Part shown: in pieces, positions 26,709-35,261 of the stretch | Layout: each line of letters opens with the position of its first letter | Numbering within the stretch: the stretch's first letter is position 1 | Source of the DNA: Rhodospirillales bacterium 24-66-33 | GTDB taxonomy: Bacteria > Pseudomonadota > Alphaproteobacteria > Reyranellales > Reyranellaceae | NCBI GenBank assembly: GCA_002281855.1 | Contig: NCHQ01000008.1 | Span: 117,843-181,842, forward strand | Direction: 5' to 3' | Length of the DNA stretch: 64,000 nt | The notes under the pieces: model-generated | What the model saw: the letters and a program-made list of their open reading frames with translations, nothing else | What the model was told of the DNA's origin: nothing | Databases searched by the model: none | Translations under genes and position numbers: made by a program

Positions 26709-28184
26709 GTGCATGCGCCCAAGTCCGGCCTCGGCTCGACGACGTCCATAAGGCTGCGTTTCGACCGTCTCGTCGCCTACTCGACCAATCAGCTCCCGCT
26801 CAACATGGCGGCCCTGCCGGTGGTTCTGAACGTCAGCCATTTCTATGGAGAGGTGCTCAAGGTGCCGCTCGGCATCATGGGCCTGATCTTCATCGCGACG
26901 CGCGTGATCGACGCGATCCAGGATCCGGTGATCGGCCTGATCAGCGACAAGTTCACCCATCGCGGCCCGCGCGGGCGCCTCACCTTCGTGGCCCTTATGC
27001 TGCCGCTGCTGGTCGGCGGCTTCTACATGCTGTTCCATCCGCCGGTGTCCCTGTTCACCCAGCCCGCGTTGCTGGCGACCTGGCTGTTCGCAGCCCTCCT
27101 GGTGGTCCACCTGGGCTATGCTGGCGTCTCGATCAGCTATCACGCCCACGGGGCGGAGCTGACCGACGACTATAATGAGCGAACCAGGGTCACGGTCGGC
27201 CGCGAGGTCTTCGGCCTGATCGGCATGACCCTCGCGGTGGTGCTCCCGACCTACTTCACCGCCCAGATGGGCGAGCATGCCGGCTACGTCTACATGGGGC
27301 TGATCTTCATCCCCATCGCCGTGCTGTTCTCCCTGCCGACCCTGCTCTGGTCGCCCCCCTCGGTCCATCCGCCGGTCGTGCGTGAGAATCCGGAAATCCA
27401 CGTCCGGTACTTCCGCGACTGGTTGATCGGCCTGATGCCGTCGCTCGCCCGACCGACCCGAAACATGGAGCGAAGCGCCACGATCAAGACACTGATCCCG
27501 TTCTTCGCGCCGCTGAAGAACAGGCTGTTTCGGCGCCTGCTGCTCGTCTTCATCGTCAATGGCGCGGCACTCGGCGTCGCGGTCTCGGTGATGCTCTTCT
27601 ACGTCGAGCATGTGCTGAAGGGGAACAAGCTGCAGGCCGGCATCATCCTGCTGGTCTATTTCGGCGCCGCTGCCGCCAGCGTGCCGCTCTGGATGCTGTT
27701 GTCACGCCGCTTCAGCAAGACGGCCGCCTGGTTCATCGCCATGGTCCTGACGGCCGTCGCGATGTCGTTCGGCGTCTTCCTTGGCGCCGGCGACTTCGTC
27801 TGGTTCATGCCGATCGCCATCATCACCGGCCTGGGCATCGGGGCCGACTATGGCCTGCCGCCGTCGGTCCTCGCCGACATCATCAACTCCGATGAGGGCA
27901 AGGACACGAAGGGCGATACCGGCGCCTACTTCGGCCTGTGGGCGCTGTCGACCAAGCTTGCGACGGCGATCGGCGCCGCGGGCTCCTTGCCGGTGGCGGC
28001 GGTCCTCGGGTTCAATCCTTCTCAGGGCCTGTACGGCGGGACGGCGTTGATCTTCGTCTATATCGTCGTTCCCGTGATCATCAAGATCATCGCGGCGCTG
28101 CTGATCTGGTACATCCGCATTGAGGCCGACCGCGGCTCGGTACGCGACGAACTGCTCGGGCGGCGCACGGCCACCCTCCGCTAG
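26709..28184 (+). CDS. MFS transporter of the GPH (sugar:cation symporter-like) group
   Basis: A 491-residue protein with about twelve membrane helices. The N-terminal half has LGIMGLIFIATRVIDAIQDPVIGLISDKF and RGRLTFVALMLPL, the marks of the MelB/GPH family. In lipid-modification loci of other alphaproteobacteria such a transporter accompanies the FAD oxidoreductase, DUF1365 and methyltransferase genes, where the cargo is unknown. The start is a GTG with AGGAAGG about eleven bases upstream. Its last four bases overlap the convergent DUF1501 gene. Confidence 0.86.
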   Translation: MHAPKSGLGSTTSIRLRFDRLVAYSTNQLPLNMAALPVVLNVSHFYGEVLKVPLGIMGLIFIATRVIDAIQDPVIGLISDKFTHRGPRGRLTFVALMLPLLVGGFYMLFHPPVSLFTQPALLATWLFAALLVVHLGYAGVSISYHAHGAELTDDYNERTRVTVGREVFGLIGMTLAVVLPTYFTAQMGEHAGYVYMGLIFIPIAVLFSLPTLLWSPPSVHPPVVRENPEIHVRYFRDWLIGLMPSLARPTRNMERSATIKTLIPFFAPLKNRLFRRLLLVFIVNGAALGVAVSVMLFYVEHVLKGNKLQAGIILLVYFGAAAASVPLWMLLSRRFSKTAAWFIAMVLTAVAMSFGVFLGAGDFVWFMPIAIITGLGIGADYGLPPSVLADIINSDEGKDTKGDTGAYFGLWALSTKLATAIGAAGSLPVAAVLGFNPSQGLYGGTALIFVYIVVPVIIKIIAALLIWYIRIEADRGSVRDELLGRRTATLR

Positions 28185-29260
28185 GCGAGGAAGCCCAGCC
28201 TCTGCGGCTGGCGCACCCCGAAATCGAACGACTGGCCCCAGCAGCCCCGGGCCAGCGTCGCGAAGACGTCGCGGAAGTCGACCGTGTGCCTGAGGTCGCC
28301 GTCCTGGAGATCGGACAGCGACGGGTAGGCACCGTGGAGGCCGCCCTTCACGCCGCCCCCCATGACGAATTGCGGCGCGGACGTGCCATGATCGGTGCCG
28401 CCGCTGGCGTTCTGCCGGGCGCGCCGGCCGAACTCCGAATAGGTCACCACGACCACGTCCTTCCACAGGTCGGCCGCGATCAGATTCCGCCGCAGCGTCG
28501 CGAGGTTTGCGGCAAGAAAAGCCAGGAGGCGTTCGTGCGTCGGTGCCTGGTTGGCGTGGGTGTCGAAGCCGCCCAACGCCACCTTGATGGCCACGACCGG
28601 CACCTTGGCCGCAAGGATCCGCGTCGCGAGGTCGAGCTGCCGGCCGAGCGGAAACTCCTGCCCATAGGCCTCCGCCGGCGCCGGAACGTCGTGCAGCCGG
28701 TCGCGCAGGCCGGCCGCTGCGGCATTGATCTCCCGCCGCACCGAAAGCAGGTGATGGAGGGCCGGATTGCCGCCATCGCCGGGCACAGAAGCGGGACGGA
28801 CCGCGTTGGCCTGACGCAGGAAATTCTCGGCATCCTGCATCACGATGGTGCGCAACGACGGTCCGGTCGCGGGCAACGCATTGGTGTCCGCCACGATGCA
28901 GTCGACGCCGACACCTTTGGCCAGACTGGCACCGTTGAAGGCCTGGGCAACCCAGCCCTCGCTCAGCGTCTGGGAGGACGCCGAGGCCGTGTCCCAGATC
29001 TCGATCGAGCGAAAGTGCGAGCGGTTCGGATAGGGATAGCCGACGCCCTGCACGATCGCGAGATCGCCCGCCTTCCACGCCTCCATCAGGGGCAAGAGCT
29101 TCTCATGCACGCCAACTTTTTCGTCGAGCTGCAGGACCCGCTCGCGGGGCACGCCGATCCCGCCGCGCAGTTCGCGGTACTTCGCATCGGCATAGGGCAC
29201 GAGCGTGTTCAGCCCGTCATTGCCGCCCTTCAGCTCGATCAGCAGGAGAGTACGAGTCAT
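28181..29260 (-). CDS. DUF1501 protein lacking the usual Tat signal
   Basis: A 359-residue DUF1501 protein (sulfatase/alkaline-phosphatase-like fold) with LIELKGGNDGLNTLVPY at the very N-terminus, YPYPNRSHFRSIEIWDTA, VVVTYSEFGRRARQNASGGTDHGTS and GGGVKGGLHGAYPSL. Homologues usually begin with a Tat signal before the RGGxDGLN motif; here the protein starts directly at the core and the upstream gene ends only ten bases before, so there is no room for one. It is the last gene of the sigma/anti-sigma/Spy/DUF1800 operon and presumably acts with DUF1800. Confidence 0.88.
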   Translation of the reverse strand: MTRTLLLIELKGGNDGLNTLVPYADAKYRELRGGIGVPRERVLQLDEKVGVHEKLLPLMEAWKAGDLAIVQGVGYPYPNRSHFRSIEIWDTASASSQTLSEGWVAQAFNGASLAKGVGVDCIVADTNALPATGPSLRTIVMQDAENFLRQANAVRPASVPGDGGNPALHHLLSVRREINAAAAGLRDRLHDVPAPAEAYGQEFPLGRQLDLATRILAAKVPVVAIKVALGGFDTHANQAPTHERLLAFLAANLATLRRNLIAADLWKDVVVVTYSEFGRRARQNASGGTDHGTSAPQFVMGGGVKGGLHGAYPSLSDLQDGDLRHTVDFRDVFATLARGCWGQSFDFGVRQPQRLGFLA

Positions 29261-29270
29261 CGTCCCCTCC

Positions 29271-30833
29271 TCATTTCAGCTGGTAGGACGTGTCGAGCAG
29301 CGCCGACGCCACGACCGCGCCGGCCGACCCGTTCGTAGCCACGCTGTCGACCGGTTCGACCGGCAGCAGCGTGCGCAGCAGGGTGGCACTGTCGATACCG
29401 GCCAGGGACGGGCCGAGGCGGACCTCGTTGCCGGCATTGCGCAGGCTGCGGCCTTCGACCGGACGCGGCGGTTCCATCGCCATCCTGGTGTCGACGGCAG
29501 GAAGCTGCTGGCGGCGGTCGGCACGGCGGTTGGGGCGGTCGGCCATCCGCATGCCCCCCTCCATCGGCGCCACGGTGGTCGCCTCGATCATGCGGCGCAG
29601 GAACTGCTGGCGCAGCAGCAGCGTATAGGTCGAGATCCAGCTCTCGCCGCCCGCCCATCCCTTCACGTTCGGCGGATCGAACGGCACCTGCCCCAGGCCC
29701 TGCAGCATACGCACCAGCCCCGTCTTCTCCGGCACCGGCAGGCCGAGCACATGAACCGATCCGACGATCAGGTCGATCGGCGACTTGATGAGGGCGCCGC
29801 GGTTGGCACGGTCGCGAAAAGCGGCTGAGAGGAAGAGCTCACGCATCAGCGGCCTGATCTCGTAGCTGTCCTGGCGAAACCCTGATGCGAGGCGCCTCAC
29901 TTCGACAGGGTCGGGCCGCAACGACACGAATTCGCGCCACAGCTTCTCGACGATCATCTCGGCCGTGCGCGGATGGGCGAGCAGAATCGTCAGGATCTCC
30001 TCGCCGCCGAAGCGGCCGGACTTGCCGAGGAAGGTTTTCTGGCCGTCGTCGTGCCGGCCGGGATGGTCCACGAACTGCCCCGACTCGCGATCGACGCTCC
30101 AGCCGGTGAAAGCGCGCGCCGCCGCCTTGATGTCGGCCTCGCCGTAGTTGCCCTCGCCCAGCGTGAAGAGCTCGAGCAACTCGCGGGCGAAGTTCTCGTT
30201 GGGCTGGCGCGCCACCGATCCCCTGCCGTCGAGATAGATGAGCATGGCCGGATCGCGCGCCACGGCCCTGAGCAGGGTCGCATAGTTGCCGAGCGCCTCT
30301 TGCCGGAACAGCGCGTTCTGGCGAAACAGGGACGACGGATAACGCACCTTCGCCAGGGAGGAGGTGAAGTGGCCGTGCCAGAACAGGGTCATGCGCTCGA
30401 CGAGCGGCTGATCGGTCGCGATCATCTCCTCGACCCACCAGTTCTTCAACTCGCGGCCCTGCTCCCGTACCGGCAGCACGACCTCCAGTTTCTTGCCATC
30501 GATGCCCTTTTTACGCTCGGCCTCGGCCGCCCGTTGACGACCCTTCAGCTCCGCCGGGCCCATGCCGATCCACTCGGGCGCAGGCGTCACAGCCTCCCGC
30601 CGGGGGTCCGCAAGCAGCCGATCGACCGCTTGCGTGTAGTCGAGCGCTTCGAGCGCGTGGATTTCGGCCGGCGTCACGCCGAACGAGGCCCGGGACAGGA
30701 GGTGCCGCGCCTCGTCGAAGCCGATCGCCGTGGCGGCGTGTGACGGACGGGCGGACCACAGGCCGGAGGCGAGCCCCGCCGACAACGCCGCACCGCCTCT
30801 CACGAAGCGGCGGCGACCAAGGCGTGCGCTCAT
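29271..30833 (-). CDS. DUF1800 protein with Tat signal
   Basis: A 520-residue DUF1800 protein. The N-terminus LGRRRFVRGGAALSAGLASG is a twin-arginine signal ending near SHA, so it is exported folded. The core has HLLSRASFGVTPAEI, ERMTLFWHGHFTSS, NENFARELLELFTLGEGNY, AARAFTGWSVDR and FDPPNVKGWAGGESWIST, all standard for the family. DUF1800 and DUF1501 are almost always adjacent, and their joint function is unknown. It lies ten bases after the Spy-like gene and ten bases before DUF1501. Confidence 0.9.
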   Translation of the reverse strand: MSARLGRRRFVRGGAALSAGLASGLWSARPSHAATAIGFDEARHLLSRASFGVTPAEIHALEALDYTQAVDRLLADPRREAVTPAPEWIGMGPAELKGRQRAAEAERKKGIDGKKLEVVLPVREQGRELKNWWVEEMIATDQPLVERMTLFWHGHFTSSLAKVRYPSSLFRQNALFRQEALGNYATLLRAVARDPAMLIYLDGRGSVARQPNENFARELLELFTLGEGNYGEADIKAAARAFTGWSVDRESGQFVDHPGRHDDGQKTFLGKSGRFGGEEILTILLAHPRTAEMIVEKLWREFVSLRPDPVEVRRLASGFRQDSYEIRPLMRELFLSAAFRDRANRGALIKSPIDLIVGSVHVLGLPVPEKTGLVRMLQGLGQVPFDPPNVKGWAGGESWISTYTLLLRQQFLRRMIEATTVAPMEGGMRMADRPNRRADRRQQLPAVDTRMAMEPPRPVEGRSLRNAGNEVRLGPSLAGIDSATLLRTLLPVEPVDSVATNGSAGAVVASALLDTSYQLK

Positions 30834-30843
30834 GGCGACCCTC

Positions 30844-31386
30844 CTATTGCGGCGGTCGCGGCGGCCCGCCCGCCGGCGGACGAGGCGGCGGCGGAGGCGG
30901 AGCCACGCGGTCGACCAGCAGATCCTGCAGGCGCTCGCGCTGATCGGGCCGCAGCGACGGCTGGAGCTCCAACAGGGTGCGCAGCGTTTCCTTCTGCTGC
31001 TCGGCGCGCAGGCGGCTTACCTGATCGATGAGACCGTCGACCCTGGACATGTCCATGGGTGTACGTCCCAACTCGACGCCCGTCTGCTCGCGGACGCGCT
31101 GGATTTCCTGAAGCCGCTCGCGGCGCTCGTTGGCGTAGCGATCGAACAGGTCCTTCATCCTCTGGCGCTGTTCGCCATCGAGACCAAGATCGCGGACGAC
31201 CATTTCGACCGGATTGAAACGTGGCCCGCCCGGCTGTCCGGGCTGACCAGGTCCGCCGCGGGGCGGTGGCGGCGGGTACATCCCGAACGGCGGCTCGATC
31301 CAGCTCCGGTAGACGAAGCCGACCAGCACGAAGGTGTTCAGAAGCAGCGACAGCGCCAGCAGGGTCTGAAGCAGACGCGAGTTCAT
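30844..31386 (-). CDS. Spy/CpxP-like periplasmic heavy-metal sensor, membrane anchored
   Basis: A 180-residue protein with one N-terminal membrane segment (residues ~6-25), a proline/glycine-rich linker (PPPPPRGGPGQPGQ), then a helical region VVRDLGLDGEQRQRMKDLFDRY with the LTxxQ-like motif, and a proline-rich tail. The arrangement matches periplasmic Spy/CpxP/CnrX-type sensors that transmit envelope or metal signals to a sigma or two-component system. The gene starts one base after the anti-sigma stop codon, so it probably senses the signal for that switch. Confidence 0.78.
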   Translation of the reverse strand: MNSRLLQTLLALSLLLNTFVLVGFVYRSWIEPPFGMYPPPPPRGGPGQPGQPGGPRFNPVEMVVRDLGLDGEQRQRMKDLFDRYANERRERLQEIQRVREQTGVELGRTPMDMSRVDGLIDQVSRLRAEQQKETLRTLLELQPSLRPDQRERLQDLLVDRVAPPPPPPRPPAGGPPRPPQ

Positions 31387-31387
31387 G

Positions 31388-31930
31388 TCAGATACCGTCG
31401 CCCGCGAAGAACGCGCTGACCTCGTTCGAGGCCGTCGTCTTCACATAGGCCGACTCAGTTGCCGAATAGTCATCGCGCTGCTGCGCCAGCGATTCGCCCA
31501 GGCCGCCGCCCACCATGAAGCCGCCCGTCGCGACTACGACGGCCGCCACCGCCATCACGCCCTGCCGGAGCGCAGGACGTGGACCGGCGAAGAGTCTCAG
31601 CCCGGACAACCACTTGCCAAACGGGCCGCCGCCGGACGCCTCCCGCGCAACCTCGAAATCCACCAGCGCGCGCGCCCGCACGACCATCCGCCCCGGCGCA
31701 GGCGGCAGGGGTTTGCCCAGAATATCGGCGAGGTCGAGCGCGGCCCGGCGCAGCACCGGGTCCGCGGCCACCGCCGCCTCGATCGGGGCCGCCGCCTCTT
31801 CCGAGAGCCGGCCATCGAGCCAGGCGGCGAGGTCCATTTCGCTCACCGCGGCAGGCACGCCTTCGGGCCGGCTGGCGAGGCTTCGCCACAGCTCCTTGTC
31901 GCTCCTCGGGGTCCGCCGCTCGGTGCTCAT
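31388..31930 (-). CDS. Putative membrane-anchored anti-sigma factor
   Basis: A 180-residue protein with a cytoplasmic N-terminal region (EMDLAAWLDGRLSEEAAAPIE, typical of anti-sigma factors), one membrane segment (about residues 125-145) and a short outer tail. It has no cysteine or histidine, so it is not a zinc-binding ZAS type. It stands directly downstream of an ECF sigma gene, which is the main reason for the call. It would hold the sigma factor at the membrane until a signal, perhaps through the Spy-like neighbour, releases it. Confidence 0.75.
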   Translation of the reverse strand: MSTERRTPRSDKELWRSLASRPEGVPAAVSEMDLAAWLDGRLSEEAAAPIEAAVAADPVLRRAALDLADILGKPLPPAPGRMVVRARALVDFEVAREASGGGPFGKWLSGLRLFAGPRPALRQGVMAVAAVVVATGGFMVGGGLGESLAQQRDDYSATESAYVKTTASNEVSAFFAGDGI

Positions 31931-31968
31931 GGGTCGCTCCTGCTCATACTACGCCAAAACATCGCGCT

Positions 31969-32526
31969 TCATCCCCCGTCACCGGGATCATCCTCGCGAA
32001 AATGCGCCCGCAGCCGCAGCAGGGCCTTGTGATGGGTGCTGCGAATGGTCTGGGCATCCACCGACAGCAATCGTGCGACTTCCACCACGTCCCGCTCCTC
32101 GTCGTACAGGTACTTCAGGATCAAGACCTGTCGGGCCGTGAGAAGCCCCTCCGGGATCTTCAGCTTTTCGACATGCCGGTCCTCGACGCCCAGGAATGCC
32201 TCCGGGACGTCGTCGATCGGTTCCGTCGCCTGCCGACGCCTTCGCATATGATCGATGGCGCACGAGCGGGCCACCACCGACAGCCAGGTCGGGAGGCCGG
32301 CCCGGGCCGGATCGTAGGTTTTCAACAATCTGAAATCCTGTGCGCACAGGCGCACAAACACGTCCTGGGCGGCATCCATTACGTCGTCCTCACCCACGCG
32401 GTAGGAAGTGAGGGTCCGGCGAACGACGGCATTGATCAACGGGGCGGCCGCAAGGACGAACGCATCCCATGTGCGCTTGTCGCCTCTGGTGAGCGCCTGC
32501 AGATCGATCTGGTTCAGTTCAGCCAC
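31969..32526 (-). CDS. ECF-type RNA polymerase sigma factor
   Basis: A 185-residue sigma-70 family factor of ECF layout. Region 2 spans about residues 20-95 (DAAQDVFVRLCAQD, YDPARAGLPTWLSVVARSCAIDHMRRRR) and region 4 about 125-175 (LTARQVLILKYLYDEERDVVEVARLLSV, then TIRSTHHKALLRLRAHF). No C-terminal extension is present. The start is GTG at 32526. It heads the leftward five-gene operon and probably controls it and other targets. The promoter region is the 94 bases shared with the divergent gamma-glutamyltransferase gene. Confidence 0.87.
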   Translation of the reverse strand: MAELNQIDLQALTRGDKRTWDAFVLAAAPLINAVVRRTLTSYRVGEDDVMDAAQDVFVRLCAQDFRLLKTYDPARAGLPTWLSVVARSCAIDHMRRRRQATEPIDDVPEAFLGVEDRHVEKLKIPEGLLTARQVLILKYLYDEERDVVEVARLLSVDAQTIRSTHHKALLRLRAHFREDDPGDGG

Positions 32527-32620
32527 GCCACGATCTTTCTGCCTGTCCGCCCTGCAGTTTAACAGGCTTTGTGGCGAAAAAGGGTCCCGCTACAGTCCCT
32601 CCCCCACTTGAGGAGTATTG

Positions 32621-34177
32621 ATGAGCGAGTCGCTGACACGGCAACTGAAATTCACAAAGCATGCGGTTCGCGGCAAGGGCGTCGTCGTCGCCCAAAATGC
32701 CAAGGCTGCGGAAGTCGGCGCCTCGATCCTGCGCAAGGGCGGCAATGCGATCGACGCGGCGGTCGCCACCGGCATGGCCATCGGCGCCCTCGAGCCCTGG
32801 ATGAGCGGCATCGGCGGCGTCGGCTTCCTGACGATCTGGAGCGCCAAGGAGCGCCGCGCCTGGACGGTCGACTACGGTCCCGTTTCGGCCAAGAAGCTCG
32901 ATCCATCGGTCTACGAGATCGTCGGCCCCGGTCCCGCCAATCCGTTTGCCTGGCCCGACATCAAGGAACAGCGCAACGAGGTCGGCTATCACTCGATCGC
33001 CGTGCCCGGCATGGTCGCGGGTCTCGCCAAGGCACTGGAGCGGTTCGGAACGGTCGCCTGGAAGGACGTGCTGCAACCCGGCGTGGAGATTGCCCAGCGC
33101 GGCATGGAACTCGACTGGTACATGCAGGTGATGATCGCCAACGGCGCCAGGCATCTCGAGAAGTTCCCCGCCTCCAAGGCCAGCTACCTGTGCGACGACG
33201 GCCGCGTGCCGGCGAGCGACTGGGCCGGCACCCGCCGCTACATCAAGCTCGGCAACCTCGGCGAAACGATGCGCCGGCTGGCCGAGGCCGGCCCGCGGGA
33301 ATTCTACGAAGGCAGCCTGGCCCGCGACATCGCCGCCGATCTGCAGGCCGGCGGCTCGGCCATCTCCTACGACGATCTCGCCAGCTACGAAGCGAAGATC
33401 GTCGATCCCCTCGCCTTCGAGCACAACGGCGTCACCATCAACGTCGCGGGCGGCCTCACGGCCGGTCCGACCCTGCGCCGCGCCATCGAACTTGCGGGCG
33501 CCGCGACCCAGGGCACAGGGGCGCCCGGCGCCGACTTCTTCGCCGCCATCGCCGAGGGCATGCACAAGGCCTATGACGAGCGGCTGAAGACACTGGGCGA
33601 CAAGCCGACCGACACCTGCACCACCCATTTCTGCGCCGCCGACTCCGAAGGCAACATGGTGGCGCTGACCCAGACCCTGATGAGCCTGTTCGGCTCCTGC
33701 GTGATGCTGCCGAAGACCGGCATCACGATGAACAACGGCATGCTGTGGTTCGACCCCGAGCCCAACCGCCCGAACTCGATCGCCCCGGGCAAGAAGCCGC
33801 TTTGCAACATCTGCCCGGTGGTCGTGGTCAAGGACGGCCAGCCGTGGTTCTGCATCGGCGCCTCGGGCGGGCGGCGCATCGTGCCGGCCGTCTCCCAGCT
33901 TTCGCTGATGATGATCGACCGCGGCATGGATGTGGAAGCGGCCTTCCATCAGCCGCGGGTCGACATTTCCGGCGTCGGCCCGATCCGGGTGAACCGCGAC
34001 CTGCCCGACGACGTGAAGAAGGCGATCGCCGCCAGGCTGCCGATGGTCGAGGTCGACAATCCGGTTTCGCCGCTGGGATTTGCCAATCCCTCCTGCATCG
34101 TTCGCGATCCCAAGACGGGTGAGCTGACCGGCATGAACGAGGTCATGTCACCCTGGGCCGGCGGCGCGGCGCAGTAA
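32621..34177 (+). CDS. Gamma-glutamyltransferase family protein
   Basis: A 518-residue Ntn-hydrolase of the gamma-glutamyltransferase family. The large subunit has VVVAQNAKAAEVGASILRKGGNAIDAAVA, and the autocleavage site with the catalytic threonine is in DTCTTHFCAADSEGNMVALTQT (Thr of TTHF). Later come GASGGRRIVPAV and FHQPRVDISG. No signal peptide is visible, so it is likely cytoplasmic and could be a cephalosporin-acylase or GGT-like amide hydrolase rather than a periplasmic glutathione enzyme. GAGGAG six bases upstream selects the ATG at 32621. Confidence 0.9.
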   Translation: MSESLTRQLKFTKHAVRGKGVVVAQNAKAAEVGASILRKGGNAIDAAVATGMAIGALEPWMSGIGGVGFLTIWSAKERRAWTVDYGPVSAKKLDPSVYEIVGPGPANPFAWPDIKEQRNEVGYHSIAVPGMVAGLAKALERFGTVAWKDVLQPGVEIAQRGMELDWYMQVMIANGARHLEKFPASKASYLCDDGRVPASDWAGTRRYIKLGNLGETMRRLAEAGPREFYEGSLARDIAADLQAGGSAISYDDLASYEAKIVDPLAFEHNGVTINVAGGLTAGPTLRRAIELAGAATQGTGAPGADFFAAIAEGMHKAYDERLKTLGDKPTDTCTTHFCAADSEGNMVALTQTLMSLFGSCVMLPKTGITMNNGMLWFDPEPNRPNSIAPGKKPLCNICPVVVVKDGQPWFCIGASGGRRIVPAVSQLSLMMIDRGMDVEAAFHQPRVDISGVGPIRVNRDLPDDVKKAIAARLPMVEVDNPVSPLGFANPSCIVRDPKTGELTGMNEVMSPWAGGAAQ

Positions 34178-34187
34178 TCGCAGACTT

Positions 34188-34218
34188 CCTCCCGCCGACA
34201 TCACGTCGGCGGGAGGAT
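34188..34218. terminator. Strong inverted repeat after the gamma-glutamyltransferase gene
   Basis: TCCTCCCGCCGAC and GTCGGCGGGAGGA form a 13-bp perfect stem around a 5-base loop. There is no T run, so termination would be structure-driven. It lies between two convergent genes. Confidence 0.6.
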
Positions 34219-34241
34219 ATCCGGCAGACCACTGCCGGCCG

Positions 34242-34811
34242 TCAGTGATGGCGGGCGGGCGGCTGGGAGATGCGGTCGACGATGGCAATGCCCACGGCCG
34301 ACAGGATGAACAGACCGTGAATGATCGACTGCCACATGATGGCGGCTTCGGTATAGGCGGCGTCCGGCTTGCCGAGGCTGCCGGCCTCGATGAAGGTCCG
34401 AAGCAGGTGGATCGACGAAATCCCGATGATGGCCATCGCCAGCTTGATCTTGAGGACGCTCGCATTGACGTGGCTCAGCCACTCCGGCTGGTCGGGATGG
34501 CGGTTCAACTCCATGCGCGACACGAAGGTTTCGTAACCGCCCACGATCACCATGATCAGTAGATTGGAGATCATGACCACGTCGATCAGGCCCAGCACGA
34601 TCAGCATGGCCTGCAGTTCGGTCACGCTGGGGCTTTCGACGACGAGGTGCAGCAGCTCCTTCAGGAACAGGAAGACGTAGACGACCTGCGCCACGATCAG
34701 GCCCAGATAGAGGGGAAGCTGAAGCCATCGTGACGCGAAGATGAATCGGGGGATCGGCCGCAGGCTGCGGGGGTCACGTAAGGGTTCGGGACGCGCTTCT
34801 TCGGTCGCCAT
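34242..34811 (-). CDS. UPF0114/YqhA family membrane protein
   Basis: A 189-residue integral membrane protein with four predicted helices. The family pattern is clear: ASRWLQLPLYLGLIVAQ, LIDVVMISNLLIMVIVGGYETFVSR, LKIKLAMAIIGISSIHLLRTF and WQSIIHGLFILSAVGIA. The function of YqhA proteins is unknown. It converges with the gamma-glutamyltransferase gene and is separated by 69 bases from a small hypothetical gene upstream. Confidence 0.88.
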   Translation of the reverse strand: MATEEARPEPLRDPRSLRPIPRFIFASRWLQLPLYLGLIVAQVVYVFLFLKELLHLVVESPSVTELQAMLIVLGLIDVVMISNLLIMVIVGGYETFVSRMELNRHPDQPEWLSHVNASVLKIKLAMAIIGISSIHLLRTFIEAGSLGKPDAAYTEAAIMWQSIIHGLFILSAVGIAIVDRISQPPARHH

Positions 34812-34880
34812 ATATGCACTCTCCAGAGTTTCGGGAGGCGCATTTGCCCGATCTCAGCGGGCGCCGCAACCGGCCTGCGA

Positions 34881-35156
34881 TTACATTCCCAACGCAGCCT
34901 CATCCTTGTCGGCAGCCAGCAAGGCGGAGAGTTCGTCCGGGTCGACAGGCACGACCTGGCGGGTCTGGCCGGGCGCCGGGGCCGCCGGGAGGTAGAGCAT
35001 CGTCGCCGTCCGCAGATAGGCCCCGAAGCTCAGACCCTCCAGGGGCTCCTCCTCGGTCACGACGCGATAGGTGCCGGCGGGCTGCACCCCCTCCACCGCC
35101 GAGAGCGTGAACGGACGGGTGAACGTTACGGACGTGAGCGTCGTGCGCGTGGACAT
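34881..35156 (-). CDS. Small conserved hypothetical protein
   Basis: A 91-residue cytoplasmic protein (TFTRPFTLSAVEGVQPAGTYRV, then EEPLEGLSFGAYLRTATMLYLP, C-terminal helix DPDELSALLAADKDEAAL). I recognise similar short proteins in rhizobia and relatives, where they are annotated only as hypothetical. It has good codon use for the window and no overlapping competitor. Function unknown. Confidence 0.65.
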   Translation of the reverse strand: MSTRTTLTSVTFTRPFTLSAVEGVQPAGTYRVVTEEEPLEGLSFGAYLRTATMLYLPAAPAPGQTRQVVPVDPDELSALLAADKDEAALGM

Positions 35157-35261
35157 GATCTCCCCAGGCGCAAGACTTCGCGGGACGCTGCGCAGCCGCC
35201 CCTCCTCATATGGGGCGACGGCTCGGGATTGTCAGGAGCAGGGGCCGATTAATCGACCGTG

